From Przewalskia tangutica (taxonomy: Eukaryota; Streptophyta; Magnoliopsida; Solanales; Solanaceae): DNA of 64,000 bases. The notes under the pieces were generated by a model. The model did no database searches. It saw only the letters and a program-made list of their open reading frames with translations, and was not told the DNA's origin. Shown piece by piece: positions 35,601 to 45,600 of the stretch (position 1 is the first letter of the stretch; each line of letters starts with the position of its first letter). Position numbers and translations under genes: made by a program. Location of the stretch: positions 930,001 to 994,000 of the forward strand of contig CM056728.1 of assembly GCA_029844215.1 (NCBI GenBank). The letters are read 5' to 3'.

Positions 35601-37056
35601 TTACCGGACCCCTCTTTCTATTATCCTAACCTACACTCCCTATATTTCTGTATGTGTCTTTTATAACAACTTTGAAGAGTTTCTAAGTGATAGATGTGTT
35701 GTTTAGAGGGCAAGTTAGATACTTTGTTATTGAAAAATTGACAAGACAATGAAACAAATAGTTAGCCGTCCTGGGTGATTTTAATTTCTTGAATATGTAC
35801 TACCCCGCCAAAAAGATATTGGAACAGATGCTTATGATGCCTTGTCTCTTGTATGTTGTGATCAGATATAGCCGTCATGATAAGCGGTCTAAGTTGCCTG
35901 GATGGATACTTTCGCATTTACGGGATGCTCACTTGAACTTGAGTACAGACATGGCCGTGTATATAGCAAAAGAGGTACTATAATCAGCTTTATGTTTTGC
36001 TGTTTATCCTCTTTCTTTCATGCTGTAAATAGTCAGATGCATCAGAGAACCATCTGTGCTGTTACTGGGAGTGTTCAACTTCTGCAGTTTATAAGAATCA
36101 TCAAATAAGTTATGCTAGTAGGCACATTATTGCTTTATAGTAGTCCACTATCGTTTGATTTATGCTGCCATGTACATTTTGTTTGTTTTGTTTACCTGCA
36201 TTAGTTATTGCTTCTTTTTCAGAAGTCGCTATCATGGCTTAGTTGCTTTGTTTGTCTTACTTTGCTTGTGCTTGTGATTTGTCTTGATTTGTCTTGAGCC
36301 GAGGGTCTCTCGGAAATAGCCGCTCTACGTACCAAGGTAGAGGTAAGGTTTGCGTACACTCTACCCTCCCCATACCCACGTTGTGGGATTTCACTGGGTA
36401 TGTTGTTGTATCAAATGAGTTATGCATCCGTCCGAGAATGTTCTTTTTTGTCCTCCTTTTCTTTGGTCGTATGGGGGAGCGGGCTGCGTTTGGAAAGAAT
36501 ATAGGTTGCACTATTCTAATGAGATAGCATAATACAACAACATACCAGTGAAATCCCACAATTTGGGGTCTGGGGAGGGGGTAGAGTGTATGCTGACCTT
36601 ACCACTATACCTTGGAAGATAGGGAGGTTCTTTCCGAAAGACCCTCGGCAGTGAAGATAGCATAATAAGTTTAAATTTTTGTACAGTTTATGACTGAAGC
36701 CTCAACCAGTAGAAACTATAGAGGACTTCTAGTGCTTTTTCTTTATATTTTGCATAATATAAGACTGATATGAGTTTAAATTGATCGACATGGATAAGTG
36801 AGGATTTATATAGTCGACCCGACTTGCTTGGGATCGAGATATTGTTGTTTTGATGATAACAAGAGCCTCAATTTGATTGCATTAATAGATACTGGCACTT
36901 TCTGATTTTTAAACTTTCCCTCTGTCCTGGATGCAGTTTTTGAGAAAAATGGCTCAGCCATATGATAAGAACGGTGCGCTGGGCAAGAGAACTCTATTGT
37001 CACAAGAAGACTTGGAGAATATGATCACCGGCCCTGATGGGGAGATGTTGCTTTGA
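20630..37056 (+). CDS. UVH6: TFIIH DNA helicase XPD/ERCC2 (plant UVH6), 12 exons, 758 aa
   Basis: ATP-dependent 5'-3' DNA helicase of TFIIH, acting in nuclear transcription initiation and nucleotide excision repair. Exons: 20630-21169, 30944-31224, 31700-31776, 31864-32267, 32713-32906, 33063-33243, 33403-33527, 34953-35042, 35260-35338, 35418-35494, 35866-35974, 36937-37056. All junctions are GT-AG, all phases match, and the sum is 2,277 nt, the usual family length. Seen: Walker A MPTGTGKT with Lys48; Fe-S ligand cysteines 116, 134, 155 and 192; DEAH at 236-239; helicase motifs ETQDVVETTLALDNYRR, VARGKVAEGIDFDRHYGR and QAAQCVGRVIRSKADYG. The start agrees with the family N-terminus. Intron 1 is 9,774 bp and filled with insertions; the coding frame is intact, so it is probably functional. 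Confidence 0.96.
21183..21656. mobile_element. MITE in XPD intron 1
   Basis: The left end 'ttgtttgatggttgttac' and right end 'gtaacaatcaaaacaaa' form imperfect terminal inverted repeats. The interior has 'gtattgtattgtattg' runs and no coding capacity. The left end is itself duplicated (21187 and 21268). It lies between exon 1 and its partial copy. Confidence 0.6.
21675..22036 (+). pseudogene. Partial duplicate of XPD exon 1 (codons about 60-180)
   Basis: About 360 bp align with 20810-21169 and end at the same 'actttgcag|gt' donor boundary. The copy is broken: an extra A in 'ggaaaaaaac', a stop at 'gagctttaa' (about 21757), and a base loss near 21795. From 21806 it reads open (MLAIGLSSTKNLCVNPNVV onward) and keeps the three Fe-S cysteines of exon 1. 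Its 5' end lacks Walker A. Because the donor boundary survives, it could behave as a cryptic exon, but joining it would break the helicase frame. Confidence 0.88.
22183..22410 (-). mobile_element. RTE-LINE tail / TS-type SINE insertion
   Basis: Minus orientation, with 'gagccgagggtctcccggaaacagccgctc' and 'agaccccacattgttgga', ending in TTG repeats (22184-22195 on plus as 'acaacaacaaca'). Flanked by a near-perfect 15 bp duplication, CAAAGTGATGTTATA (22168-22182) against CAAAGTGCTGTTATA (22411-22425). Confidence 0.75.
22760..26397 (-). pseudogene. L1 ORF2 (endonuclease, reverse transcriptase, zinc finger), disrupted
   Basis: The start is ATG at 26397-26395 (MKVKILSWNVKG), with a stop 13 codons on. 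Endonuclease/phosphatase fold: about 26260-25860 with SGGIVVMWYK and VSGDFNVKRYP. RT: APGPDGFPMSFYQ (about 25040), LRDFRPISLIGGLYKIIAKLLAERL (about 24870) and catalytic YADD at about 24298-24287. C-terminal zf-RVT block KVKCFTWLVARR...CFLCKETEDINNHMFLHC (about 23190-23050). At least eight frame breaks. Acts in cis in the family to nick and copy at the target. Confidence 0.9.
26394..28650 (-). pseudogene. L1 ORF1 (DUF4283-like RNA-binding, knuckle), disrupted
   Basis: The N-terminal part WYEWVESARLYMRRMKLSGGALVWL reads from about 28580, followed by a DUF4283-like segment with FLFEFQSRRDAEHILLGD and WFWVRILGLPLQLRS near 27850. A remnant zinc knuckle (CKNCNGH) lies near 27080. A long acidic C-terminal tail ends at 26394, just upstream of ORF2. 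A MITE interrupts it at 27190-27490, and a homopolymer of nine C at about 28304 marks another break. Confidence 0.8.
27190..27490. mobile_element. MITE nested in L1 ORF1
   Basis: Repeated 'aagcacttat/ataagtgctt' and 'ataagctc' motifs with imperfect inverted ends 'ccgtttggtata' (27196) and 'ctcaaccaaacac' (27470). No coding capacity. It splits the ORF1 homology into 28650-27490 and 27190-26394. Target duplication not resolved. Confidence 0.55.
28965..29178. repeat. A/T tandem repeat
   Basis: Repeats of 'ttcctaatatatataattcctaattttctaaa' in several register variants inside the hAT-like element. Confidence 0.75.
29528..29600 (+). other. G-rich tract, quadruplex-capable
   Basis: At least six runs of three or more G (up to nine) within about 70 bases, on the strand shared with XPD transcription. 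Potential G-quadruplex in DNA and in the intron RNA. Confidence 0.6.
30250..30943 (+). repeat. Degenerate direct repeats before XPD exon 2
   Basis: Blocks resembling 'gagaaacacttgaatttgcagtggtgaag' recur at about 30313, 30480 and 30755, with a further copy at 22568 left of the L1. Blocks resembling 'gcatatgttcctgtaagatggttag' recur at 30438, 30634 and 30903. The 30634 copy includes 'ttcacgcaggagct', a near twin of the true exon 2 acceptor 'ctattgcag|gagct'. Confidence 0.6.
36116..36409 (+). mobile_element. 5'-truncated RTE-type LINE tail in XPD intron 11
   Basis: Carries the same 3' UTR as the RTE LINE at 40680-41037, then 'cttgagccgagggtctctcgg' and a TTGTTG end. Flanked by a 16 bp duplication with one mismatch, ATCAAATAAGTTATGC (36100-36115) against ATCAAATGAGTTATGC (36410-36425). 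Confidence 0.82.
36535..36654 (-). mobile_element. Short RTE-LINE/TS-SINE tail, opposite orientation
   Basis: Contains the reverse of the conserved tail (ccgagggtct, agaccccaaattgtggg) and is flanked by a perfect 13 bp duplication AGATAGCATAATA at 36522-36534 and 36655-36667. It forms an inverted pair with 36116-36409. Confidence 0.82.
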
Positions 37057-37665
37057 GTCGCCAGTACTTCAGCAAAACTCGTCGGTGAGAAATCAGTTTT
37101 GATACTGCTTCCTGGAATTTTTTGTTTTTTACACGCTGAACAGCAGCAAGGTTACTATGTTGGTTAGTTAGTCGTTGTGATTCAACTATTTCCGGAGTAG
37201 CAGAGTTTGAAGCGTTGCCGAAAATGAAGCTGATTCTTGTTGCAGCTTCGCAGCAAACTTTCAGTTGGGGGCTGTGTTGATAGTCGATACGTTTAGAGTA
37301 GACTTTATTTAAAAGATCAGAATGCATTGGAATTTGATGCAACTTCGAACCAGCACAACTTTCTTTGTTTTTTAAAGGTCGGAATGAGTTTTAAGTTAAC
37401 CTAACGGGGATGTCGTGTGTCTATTAGTGTAGAAGATGTATTTATTTTCTACATAAGCTGGTTGTGTGAAGTCTGTTCGTACAAAAATGTAACCGTGTAC
37501 CTTAAGTTTTAAACTCTCAGTTGTAGCAAATGAAAATTTTGTTTATCAATTATGAATTGCAATATATATGAAGTGATCAACTTGATGAATCCAGTTTGAA
37601 AATGTGTGTTATGCGTATAAACACAAAACGTATGGATAATAGACCTATTGCTTAGTTCTACAACT

Positions 37666-37770
37666 ATTACAACAACATACCCAGTGAAATTTCACTACGT
37701 GGGGTCTGGGGAGAGTACAATGTACACAGACTTTACCCCTATCAAGGTAGGAAGGCAAGGCTATTTCCGA
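37666..37770 (-). mobile_element. RTE-LINE/TS-SINE tail, downstream of XPD
   Basis: Tail sequence 'acaacaacatacccagtgaaat...ggggtctgggga' with the usual tract up to 'gctatttccgac'. No clear target duplication. The 37057-37665 stretch before it is the presumed XPD 3' UTR and flank, with no gene. Confidence 0.65.
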
Positions 37771-37870
37771 CATAGATTACATGATTGAAGTAATTTTAAC
37801 TTTCAAATGGTATAAAAGTCATTCAATATTTGAAGGATATTTTGGTCAATCAATATTTATATTCATATTT

Positions 37871-37922
37871 TTAAAATAATATATATATAGATACAGATAG
37901 ATAGATATAGATATGTATATCC
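37871..37922. repeat. Microsatellite (AT/GATA-like)
   Basis: 'atatatatatagatacagatagatagatatagatatgtatat', a compound TA and TAGA tract. Confidence 0.8.
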
Positions 37923-38039
37923 ATATGCAATATTAAAAAGGTTTCTTTAAGGAGAAAACCATTTTTTAGTTCAAGTTGCAATTCTATCAATTCTAAGCTG
38001 CATCGATATTTAATACTCTTGTACCATTTTAGAAGAGCA

Positions 38040-39312
38040 CATGTAGGACAAGTTTGAAGTGGCTGACGGAGTTTTTTAACGTCATTTTTAATACGGCGAT
38101 GATGCCCGAAGAATGGAGGTGGAGTACAATGATTCCTTTGTACAAGAACAAAGGTGATATCTAGAGTTGCAACAACTATAGGGGTATCAAGTTGCTGAGT
38201 CACACTATAAAAGTTTGGGAAAGAGTCGTGGAAATAAGGGTGAGAAGAGACGTGTCTATCTTCGAGAATCAGTTTGGATTCATGTCGGGGCGTACTACAA
38301 AAGTCATTCATCTTATTAGGAGGTTGGTGGAGCAGTATAGGGAGAGAAAGAGAGACTTACATATGGTTTTCATCGACTTCTAGAAGGCATATGACAAAGT
38401 CCCTTGGGAGGTTCTAGTTGGAGGTTAGATGTGTAACTGTGGCATACACTAGGGTAATCAAAGATATGTATGATAGAGTCAAGACCATGGTACGGACATT
38501 AAGAGGAGACTTGGAGTACTTTCCAGTGATGATGGGGCTGCATCAGGGATCAACTCTTAGCCAATTCCTATTTGCCTGGACTGATGCGACAAATTCAAGC
38601 GGAGGTGCCATGGTGTATGTTATTCGCAGACGACATAGTCCTGATTGATGAGACTCGTAGAGGAGTGAACACTAAGCTGGAGGTTTGGAGATAGACTCTG
38701 AAGTCTAAAGGGTTCAGGCTTAGTAGGACCAAGACAGAATACTTGGAGTGAAAGTTCAGTAACAGGAGCGACCTTGAGACAGACGTGAAGGTGAGGATTG
38801 GTACTCAGGTCATTTCAAAGAAAGGGAGCTTCAAGTACTTTAGGTATATTATCCAAAGGAATGAAGAGATTGATGACGATGTCACACATCGTATTGGTGC
38901 AGGGTGGATGAAATAGAGGCTTGCATCTGAAGTCTTGTGCGATAAAAAAGTGCCACCAAAACTTAAAGGCAAGTTCTATAGGGTGATGGTTAGATCGACT
39001 ATGTTGTATGGGGCGGAGTGTTGGCCGGTCAAGACTTCGCACACCAAAAATATGAAAGTTGCGGAGATGATGATGCTAAGATGGATGTGTGGACATACAA
39101 AGAGGGATATAATTAGAAATGATGATATCCGCGACAGAGTGGGAGTGACCTCGGTGGAAGATAAGATGCGAGAAGCGAGGTTGAGATGGTTCGGGCACGT
39201 GCAGAGAAGAGACACAAATTCCCCAGTGCGGAGGTGCGAGAGCTTGACTATGGACGGGTACAAGAGGAGTAAAGGTAGGCCGAGGAAGTATTGGGGAGAG
39301 GTGATTAGATGG
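38040..39312 (+). pseudogene. RTE LINE reverse transcriptase, disrupted
   Basis: Blocks in order: TAMMPEEWRWSTMIPLYKNKGD (about 38090), CNNYRGIKLLSHTIKVWE, FGFMSGRTTKVIHLIRRLVEQYRE (about 38275), FIDF-KAYDKVPW, QGSTLSQFLFA, ADDI (about 38628), and the C-terminal part GAECWPVKTSHTKNMKVAEMMMLRWMCGHTKRD (39010-39110) ending WGEVIRWDM. Several stops and frame changes. The last codons, MAQIQLIKDMTLD..., resume at 40588 after the hAT insertion. Confidence 0.88.
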
Positions 39313-39320
39313 GATATGGT

Positions 39321-40584
39321 CAGGGGCGGATCATACCTTGGGCCAGACTGGGCCCGAGCCCACTCCCATTTAAAAATAATTTGACTACTAGTATTGGCCC
39401 ACTACCTTTCCAAAAAAAAAAATTAACCTATTAAAAAATCATGAAGTCACTATTCTAAACCACGTGCGTGAGTGAAGAATTGCAATTTTCAGCGACAACA
39501 AGTAGAACGGCAACGAAAACTTTTCCAGGTGTGTAGTATTCTCTCTATTATTTTATTAGGTTATTTGAAGGTTTTGTAAATAGAATTTTTGGGTTTAATT
39601 TGAATTGTTAATTATGATTGTAAATTAGGGAAATAATTAATTTTAAACCAATTCTTTTATTGATTGGGTTTGATGAATAGTTAGAAATATTTAATTTATG
39701 ATAGTAATATTGTGGTCTCAATTCAATTTTAGTTAGGCAATTGATTATTTTAAATGTTTAATTTTTTTTTCAGATTTGGGAATATTATACAAATGTTAAA
39801 ACCACAAAAAGATTAGTTCGTTCTTTAAAACAAAAGAACCCACTAAACCTTTGGAAAATGATGCACCTGTGGTAAATGAACATGTTACAAATGTCAGGAT
39901 TTCAAGTGAACGAGAAACTTCAAAGCGCGCTAAGCCGAGTGAGCTTAGTATCAATTCTATTAATTATGATCCCGCTGAGCGAGCTCAAATTTGGAAATAT
40001 CCTTTTGGCCAACGTGATGAAAGTTAGACGTGCTCATATCAATGGAGGTCCTTGTCACACGGATGAAAAATATGTTTTCCCGTATTCAGGTCCCGTTGGC
40101 CATCAAAGAAGTTGTCAACATCATTGGTTTATAACTTTTCCATGGTTGGATTATTCAAAGTCAAGAGACAAACTCTTTTGTCATCCATATTTTTTGTTTA
40201 ATAGTCCGGACAATTCAAAAGTGTTCACAGTTGATGGATGGTAGATACAGGAAGATCGAAAATCTATCCGTTGATATTCAGATTGGTTTCTCTTGTGCTT
40301 ACGCTCCCGGTTTCCACTGCAACAAATGAACGTGCATTTTCAGCTATAAAAATTGTGAAGAGTCACCTCCTCAACAAAATGTCAGATGATTATCTTACAA
40401 ATACTTTGCTATTGTATATTGAAAGAGAAATTGTTGATAACTTTGACATAGATGCTATTATAAATGACTTTCGTGATTCGAAGGAACATAAATTGCTATT
40501 GTAATATAGTTATTTGAGCGCTATATATATTTTTATTTTATTTTAGTCGGTCCACCCTATGATTATTTTGTTAGTCCGCCCCTG
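39321..40584 (+). mobile_element. hAT element, internal deletion derivative
   Basis: 1,264 bp. The ends CAGGGGCGGA (39321) and TCCGCCCCTG (40584) are perfect 10 bp inverted repeats. An 8 bp target duplication GATATGGT (39313-39320) / GATATGGC (40585-40592) has one mismatch. It carries the N-terminal and C-terminal parts of a TTF-type hAT transposase without the catalytic middle. Confidence 0.93.
39840..40504 (+). pseudogene. TTF-type zinc finger plus hAT dimerisation domain
   Basis: First part: YDPAERAQIWKYPFGQRDES at about 39960-40022, then, after a stop and frame change, RRAHINGGPCHTDEKYVFPYSG and DKLFCHPYFLFN to about 40244. Second part (40238-40504): YPLIFRLVSLVLTLPVSTATNERAFSAIK and SDDYLTNTLLLYIERE, the dimerisation signature. 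The RNase H-like catalytic region expected between them is absent, so this copy cannot encode an active transposase. Confidence 0.85.
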
Positions 40585-41049
40585 GATATGGCGCAGATAC
40601 AACTCATTAAGGACATGACCTTAGATATGGGGTTATGGAGGACACATATTAGGGTAGTAGGTAGTCCAGCGTAGTCCTACCTAGGCTTACAAACTGGTAG
40701 TTGTATTATTATTATTATTGTAGGTCCGCCTAACCTATCATACTAGTAGACACATTATTGTCTTATAGTCTCTTGTCGTTTGATTTATGTTGCTGTGTAT
40801 TTTTTTTGTTTTACTTGCATTAGTTATTGTTTCTTTTTTGCTTCCTTTTCCTTTTAGAATTTGCTATCATGACTTACTTTGTTTGTCATACCTTGCTTGG
40901 GCGTGTGTTTGTCTTGAGCCGATGATCTCTCGGAAACAATCTCTCATCCTACTAAGATAGAGGTAATGTCTGCGTACATTCTACTCTCTCCAGACCCCAC
41001 ATTATGAGATTGGGTATGTTATTGGTGGTGTTGTTTGTTGTACCATTTT

Positions 41050-42267
41050 TATATTTAGAACGTACATGATGAAATTAAACATATTTTATTTGATTCACTA
41101 TTTCAAAATCTGTTATTTGTACTTATTCAGTAAAAAAATTAACATATATATTAAGAACTGTAAAGGTTCTAAGACTTTAGTATGTAATCACTTATCATTT
41201 GAATTGAAGATAATAATTCTGTAACGATCTTTAGTATTTTATTTACAAATCTTAAGTGTTACTTTTTGTAAATCTCTTATGAAAAAGGTTATATAACTAA
41301 AATAATATTGATAATGAACTGCAAAAACCTTTCCAAATTAATGTTTACGTTACTTTGTTTTCACTTTGTGTCTATCTATTATACATCTAAATATTGATTC
41401 TTAAAAGAAAGTATCATGTGTGTGTGTGTGTCAACTTTTGTAGAAAATTCTTTGATTCTAGCTAGATCTACATGTGAATAAATTACTACTATCTGACTTA
41501 AATTATATATTTAATTTTTGTAAGAAAAAATTATATCAATGATGTGTTTGGTAAGGAGAGAAAATTTCGATTTTCTCGTGTTTGATTGGTTAAAATTTTT
41601 GAAAATATTTTTTTCTAGACAAACAAGTTTCTTAAAATGAGAAAAATGATTTTTCTAGTGAAAGTAGGAAAAACAAATTTTGTGAGTAGCATTCCACATT
41701 AATTGGCTTCTCCCACCCTCCAACACATCCCCAACACCCTACTACCCCTACCCCACCCTCACCCCCATATTGTTTGAATATATTATATACAAATGCTTTT
41801 TTTATTTTTCAAGAAAATAATTTTCAATTCCTTCACACGAATCTTGTGGTCTAAAACAAATCAAAGATATGTATGTGGTTATAAATCATCTCGTTAAGCG
41901 TAAAATGTAATGTTTAAAAATAAATTATTGTTAAATAAGAAAATATTTCATTCTTTTTTGGACGGACTAAAAAGAAATGTGTATCACATAAACTGGGATA
42001 AAGGGAGTACATCATTTGTCTCGATTTACTTCCGGTTTTTTTTTTTTTATCTTATATGAAAAGAGCGACAAATTTTTATGTTACATATCTATAAGTCACA
42101 ATGCTTGCATTAGGATTGTCTACATAACATTTTTTAGATGCAACTCTTCCTAGATTCTACTAATACGGGGTGCTTTATGGACCGACCTGTGCTTTTTTAA
42201 TACATTTAATGTTTATTATCATTTTTGTTTATTTAGTATCCGTCTTATGTTATATATTTATTGATTT
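41050..42267. other. Intergenic, no gene seen
   Basis: A/T-rich with a short (GT)n run at 41418-41429, a C-rich stretch 41708-41766 and poly-T at 42039. Nothing codes on either strand. Confidence 0.6.
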
Positions 42268-42574
42268 GATGTAAATATCAGAACATTATCCACTACTGAT
42301 GGCTGGAATCCGAGTCGACTCGAGCTCATCAAAGACTTCATTTTATCAGGTGCTAATACAAAATTACTCTGGGGACTCCCTAACAGAGTCAACGGAGTAG
42401 CAGCTGCATTAGAAAGATTCAACTATTCACTCCCGTTTCAGCTCAGTGGAGCTTTCTCTTCTCCGGCGGTGTGTTTGCCAAGTTTTGCCACCGGTAACGA
42501 CATCGCTTTTGACAACACCGTCAGTCCTTACTACCTCTTGCCGGGAATTGATGTTTCAAAATCGTTGATTTACA
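42268..42574 (+). pseudogene. EDGP/xylanase-inhibitor-like protein, left fragment
   Basis: Reads DVNIRTLSTTDGWNPSRLE, then RFNYSLPFQLSGAFSSPAVCLPS and LLPGIDVSKSLIY. This is the central part of the aspartic-protease-like family that includes extracellular dermal glycoprotein and xylanase inhibitors, which are secreted cell-wall proteins. The N-terminal lobe and signal peptide are missing: a stop lies just before 42265 and nothing homologous is seen upstream. The Copia insertion at 42575 cuts it within SLIY|TPLI. Confidence 0.85.
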
Positions 42575-42895
42575 TGATGAATAAAGCTTAGAATATGCAG
42601 TAGATAAGCTATTGAAGTTCTACAAGCAAAGTAGTTAAAAGTTAGTTATAGGAAGTTCACAAAGTTAGTTACTTTCACAAAGTAGTTAGTTGATTCTAAA
42701 GGCTCATGTGAGTTGTATATATATCTACTATTGTACACATTTGAGATGAACACAATTAATGAAAAATGATCTACATTTCTCCTCTCAAACTAATCTCTCA
42801 GTCAATACGATCACTGCTTCTTCTTCTCCCTTAATTCACCTATTGTTTCTTACTTGTGTTCATGTATGAGATTATCATAATCTCATATTATATCA
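42575..42895 (+). repeat. 5' LTR of Copia (321 bp)
   Basis: TGATGAATAAAGC...ATTATATCA. About 15 substitutions distinguish it from the 3' LTR, and it lacks a 26 bp repeat found there. Confidence 0.93.
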
Positions 42896-42907
42896 TGGTA
42901 TCAGAGC
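42896..42907 (+). other. Copia primer-binding site
   Basis: TGGTATCAGAGC directly after the 5' LTR, matching the 3' end of initiator tRNA-Met. Intact here, unlike the Gypsy-type array. Confidence 0.9.
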
Positions 42908-43022
42908 AGGCTGTTTAGCTTGTTTAATCTGCGATAATTCATTCTCAGTTCACAGTTTTTTCAAGTTCAAGATCTTGAGTCTTGCTTCCGCAAATTGAAA
43001 AACCAGTATCACAAAAAGAAAA

Positions 43023-44180
43023 ATGAACTCTATTGGTGTTTCAATTGGAGAAGACCCATTTAATAGAGTTTCTAATGGAGGTTTGTTTGTCCAGACTTCT
43101 GATTCTGGTGGTGGTGGTTCTGGTACTCAAACCAACACACAAGGTTTAGGAATTGATTACAACCACCATTTGTTCTTGTCAGATGTTAGTGGAATTCAGA
43201 TAATCTCTTTTCAACTAACATGTATTGAGATTTTTTCCATCTGGTTTAGGTCAATGAGAATAGCTCTGTTGGGTAGGAACAAGATGGGATTGGTTAATGG
43301 ATCTTGTAGTAAAGAAAAATATCCTGAATCTTTGTGGGATCATCGGAAAGGGTCAATGCCATAGTTTTATCTTGGTTAATGAATGTTGTCTCTAAGAGTT
43401 TACTTGGTGGTATTATGTATGCTTCTTGTGCCCAAATTGTTTGTCGAAGACATGTGTGAAAGGTTTAATAAGATTGATGGTTCAAGAACCTAAAATCTTC
43501 ATAAAGAAATTGCTACTCTTACACAAGGGACTGAATCAATTTCTTTGTATTTTTCAAAGATAAAGAGTCTATGGGTTGAATTTGAATCCATGGTACCTGC
43601 TCCTGGATGTGATTGTCCTAAGTCAAGAGACTTTGTTGAATATTTACAAAAAATGAAACTATTTCTATTCTTGATGGGGTTGAATGACTCATACTCACAT
43701 GCTAGAAGCCAAATACTTGTGATGAGTCCAATGCCTAGTGTAAATCAAGCTTATGCTTTAATTATGAGTGATGAATCACAAAAGCCTATAGCAGCCAATT
43801 CTAGTGTACTGGGGGCAAATTCAAATGTGGTTGAAAATATTGAACTAGCTATGTACTCAAGGAACAATAGAAATCAAGGTGGTTCAAAATCAGTATGGAC
43901 ACCAGACACAACATGGACATCAGAAATTCAAGTCTAGTAACTACAACTTGATCTGTGAATTCTATAAGTGTAAGCGTCACAACAAAGACACTTTGTTACA
44001 AGTTAGTTGGATATCCACCAGACTTTAAGTCAAAGAAAGGCACTATGGAGAGGAAATGAGGCCAGTGTCCAGGGTATGGATCAGCATACAATTTGATAGG
44101 AGAAGTTTCTCAGATGAAAAATGTAGGTGTGATGACTCAACACTAGAATTAGAGTAATCACCCAAACTCTGGGATATATA
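43023..44180 (+). pseudogene. gag: Copia gag, disrupted
   Basis: Starts MNSIGVSIGEDPF. The capsid-type region reads GIQIISFQLT...FRSMRIALLGRNKMGLV, then YFSKIKSLWVEFESMVPAPGCDCPKS with FLMGLNDSYSHARSQILVMSPMPSVNQAY (43600-43760). A degraded knuckle (CEFYKCKRHNKDT) lies at about 43960. Stops near 43360 and 43935. Confidence 0.88.
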
Positions 44181-44194
44181 ACACAAATACTGGC

Positions 44195-45600
44195 ATGGGA
44201 TTTGGTCAGAAGTATAGCTCCTATGGAACTCAAGTTGGTCCTCCTAGAACTCACGGTGGAGACAACAATATGGCAAGCAGTTCAAACAACTCCCATCGGC
44301 AATCAAGCAATGCATTAACTAGAGAGCAGTATGAGCAAATTGTGCAGTTACTTAACAAATGGTATGTCTCTAATATTGTACCTTCATCAAATGCAGCAGG
44401 TAGTGTAGCAGGTATGGTAGAGGACATGACATTAGTAGCTTCAAATAAGTCTAGTCCTGAGGGGATTATTGACACAGGAGCCACTAATCACATGACTTCT
44501 AATTCTGAGTTGTTGAATAAAGAAACTATAAGTAAACTGTGATTTCAAAAAGAGTACATCTACATAAGGGAGATGTTACTCAAGTTACACATACTGGAAC
44601 TAGTACTCTATCTCAATCTATTACAATTTCCAATCTGTTGTTGGTACCACAGTTCAAGTATAACTTACTATCAGTTTCTAAACAAGTCAGAGAATTACAA
44701 TGTTCTACCAATTTTTTTCCTGATTTTTGTATTTTTTAGGATCTCTTCACTGGGAGGGTGAAAGAGATTGGTAAAGAAGTAGAAGGCTTATACTTGTTGC
44801 TGAATCAACATGAGTTGATCTGTCAGCTTAGTAGTGCAAAATCCTACTACTACTGAAGTAGTTATTCAAGATATTAGTTTATGGCATAGAAGACTTGGTC
44901 ACAGTTCTATATAGTTATGAATAAAATGTTCCCATCGTATTTCACATGATATGAAGCATAGTATAGATAGGTGTATAGCGTGTCCTTGTGCTAAACAAAC
45001 AAGGTTACCTTTTCCCATCGTATTTCACATGATATGAAGCATAGTATAGATAGTTTATGTCTATGGGGTGCTTATAAAATTCCTACTAATGATGGTCACA
45101 AGTTCTTCTTAACAATTGTTGATGACTACACAATATTTACTTGGATTTTCTTACTTAAACACAAGTCTGATGTGTGCATTTATTTACAACAATTCTTTAA
45201 CTTGATAAAGAATCAGTTTGACAAAACTGTTAAATCAATTAGAACAAATAATGAATCAGAATTTTTAAATTCTGTGTGTTCTACTATATTTTAGAATTTA
45301 AGAATAATTCATCAAAGAACTTATGTGTATACACCTCAACAAAATGGTGTGGCTAAGAGAAAACATAGGCACATATTAGAGGCTAGAGCTATGATGTTTC
45401 AAGCTCATATACCTATTGAATTTTGGGGATACTGTATTTTAGCAGCTATTTACTTGATTATGGATGGATTTTGCTATGGAGTTAAAAGAGAGACAGAAGC
45501 ATCCTTATCTTATAGAGGTGTAGACTGCCAACTCATGTATTATACAATGTGTGTCCATATGAAAAAATCTATGCTAAGAAACCAGGACTCAGTCATTTAA
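44195..45600 (+). pseudogene. Copia protease and integrase, disrupted
   Basis: Protease active-site motif IIDTGATNHMTS at about 44464. The GAG-pre-integrase region (LWHRRLGH-like 'LWHRRLGHSS' with a stop) is near 44880. Integrase core LTIVDDYTIFTWIFLLKHKSD (45110) and TPQQNGVAKRKHRHILE (45328). The end of the core is frameshifted. A 39-base direct repeat lies within it (see separate entry). Confidence 0.88.
44931..45054 (+). repeat. 39-base direct repeat in Copia integrase
   Basis: 'cccatcgtatttcacatgat...' occurs at about 44931-44970 and 45015-45054, 84 bases apart. The second copy replaces the expected segment before WGAYK. Confidence 0.85.

Larger units (their letters stand above)
38031..41037 (+). 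mobile_element. 5'-truncated RTE-type LINE with nested hAT
   Basis: Perfect 12 bp target duplication TTGTACCATTTT at 38019-38030 and 41038-41049. Inside lie RT coding remnants, a 3' UTR (40670-40910) and the tail 'cttgagccgatgatctctcgg...ttgtttgttg'. A hAT element at 39321-40584 interrupts it. Net LINE length is about 1.7 kb. Confidence 0.9.

Noticed and set aside
36257..36559. 100-codon minus-strand ORF in XPD intron 11
   Set aside because: Covers two LINE tails; the reading is incidental.
37025..37342. 105-codon ORF opposite the XPD 3' end
   Set aside because: Overlaps the last XPD exon and 3' UTR on the other strand and has no domain.
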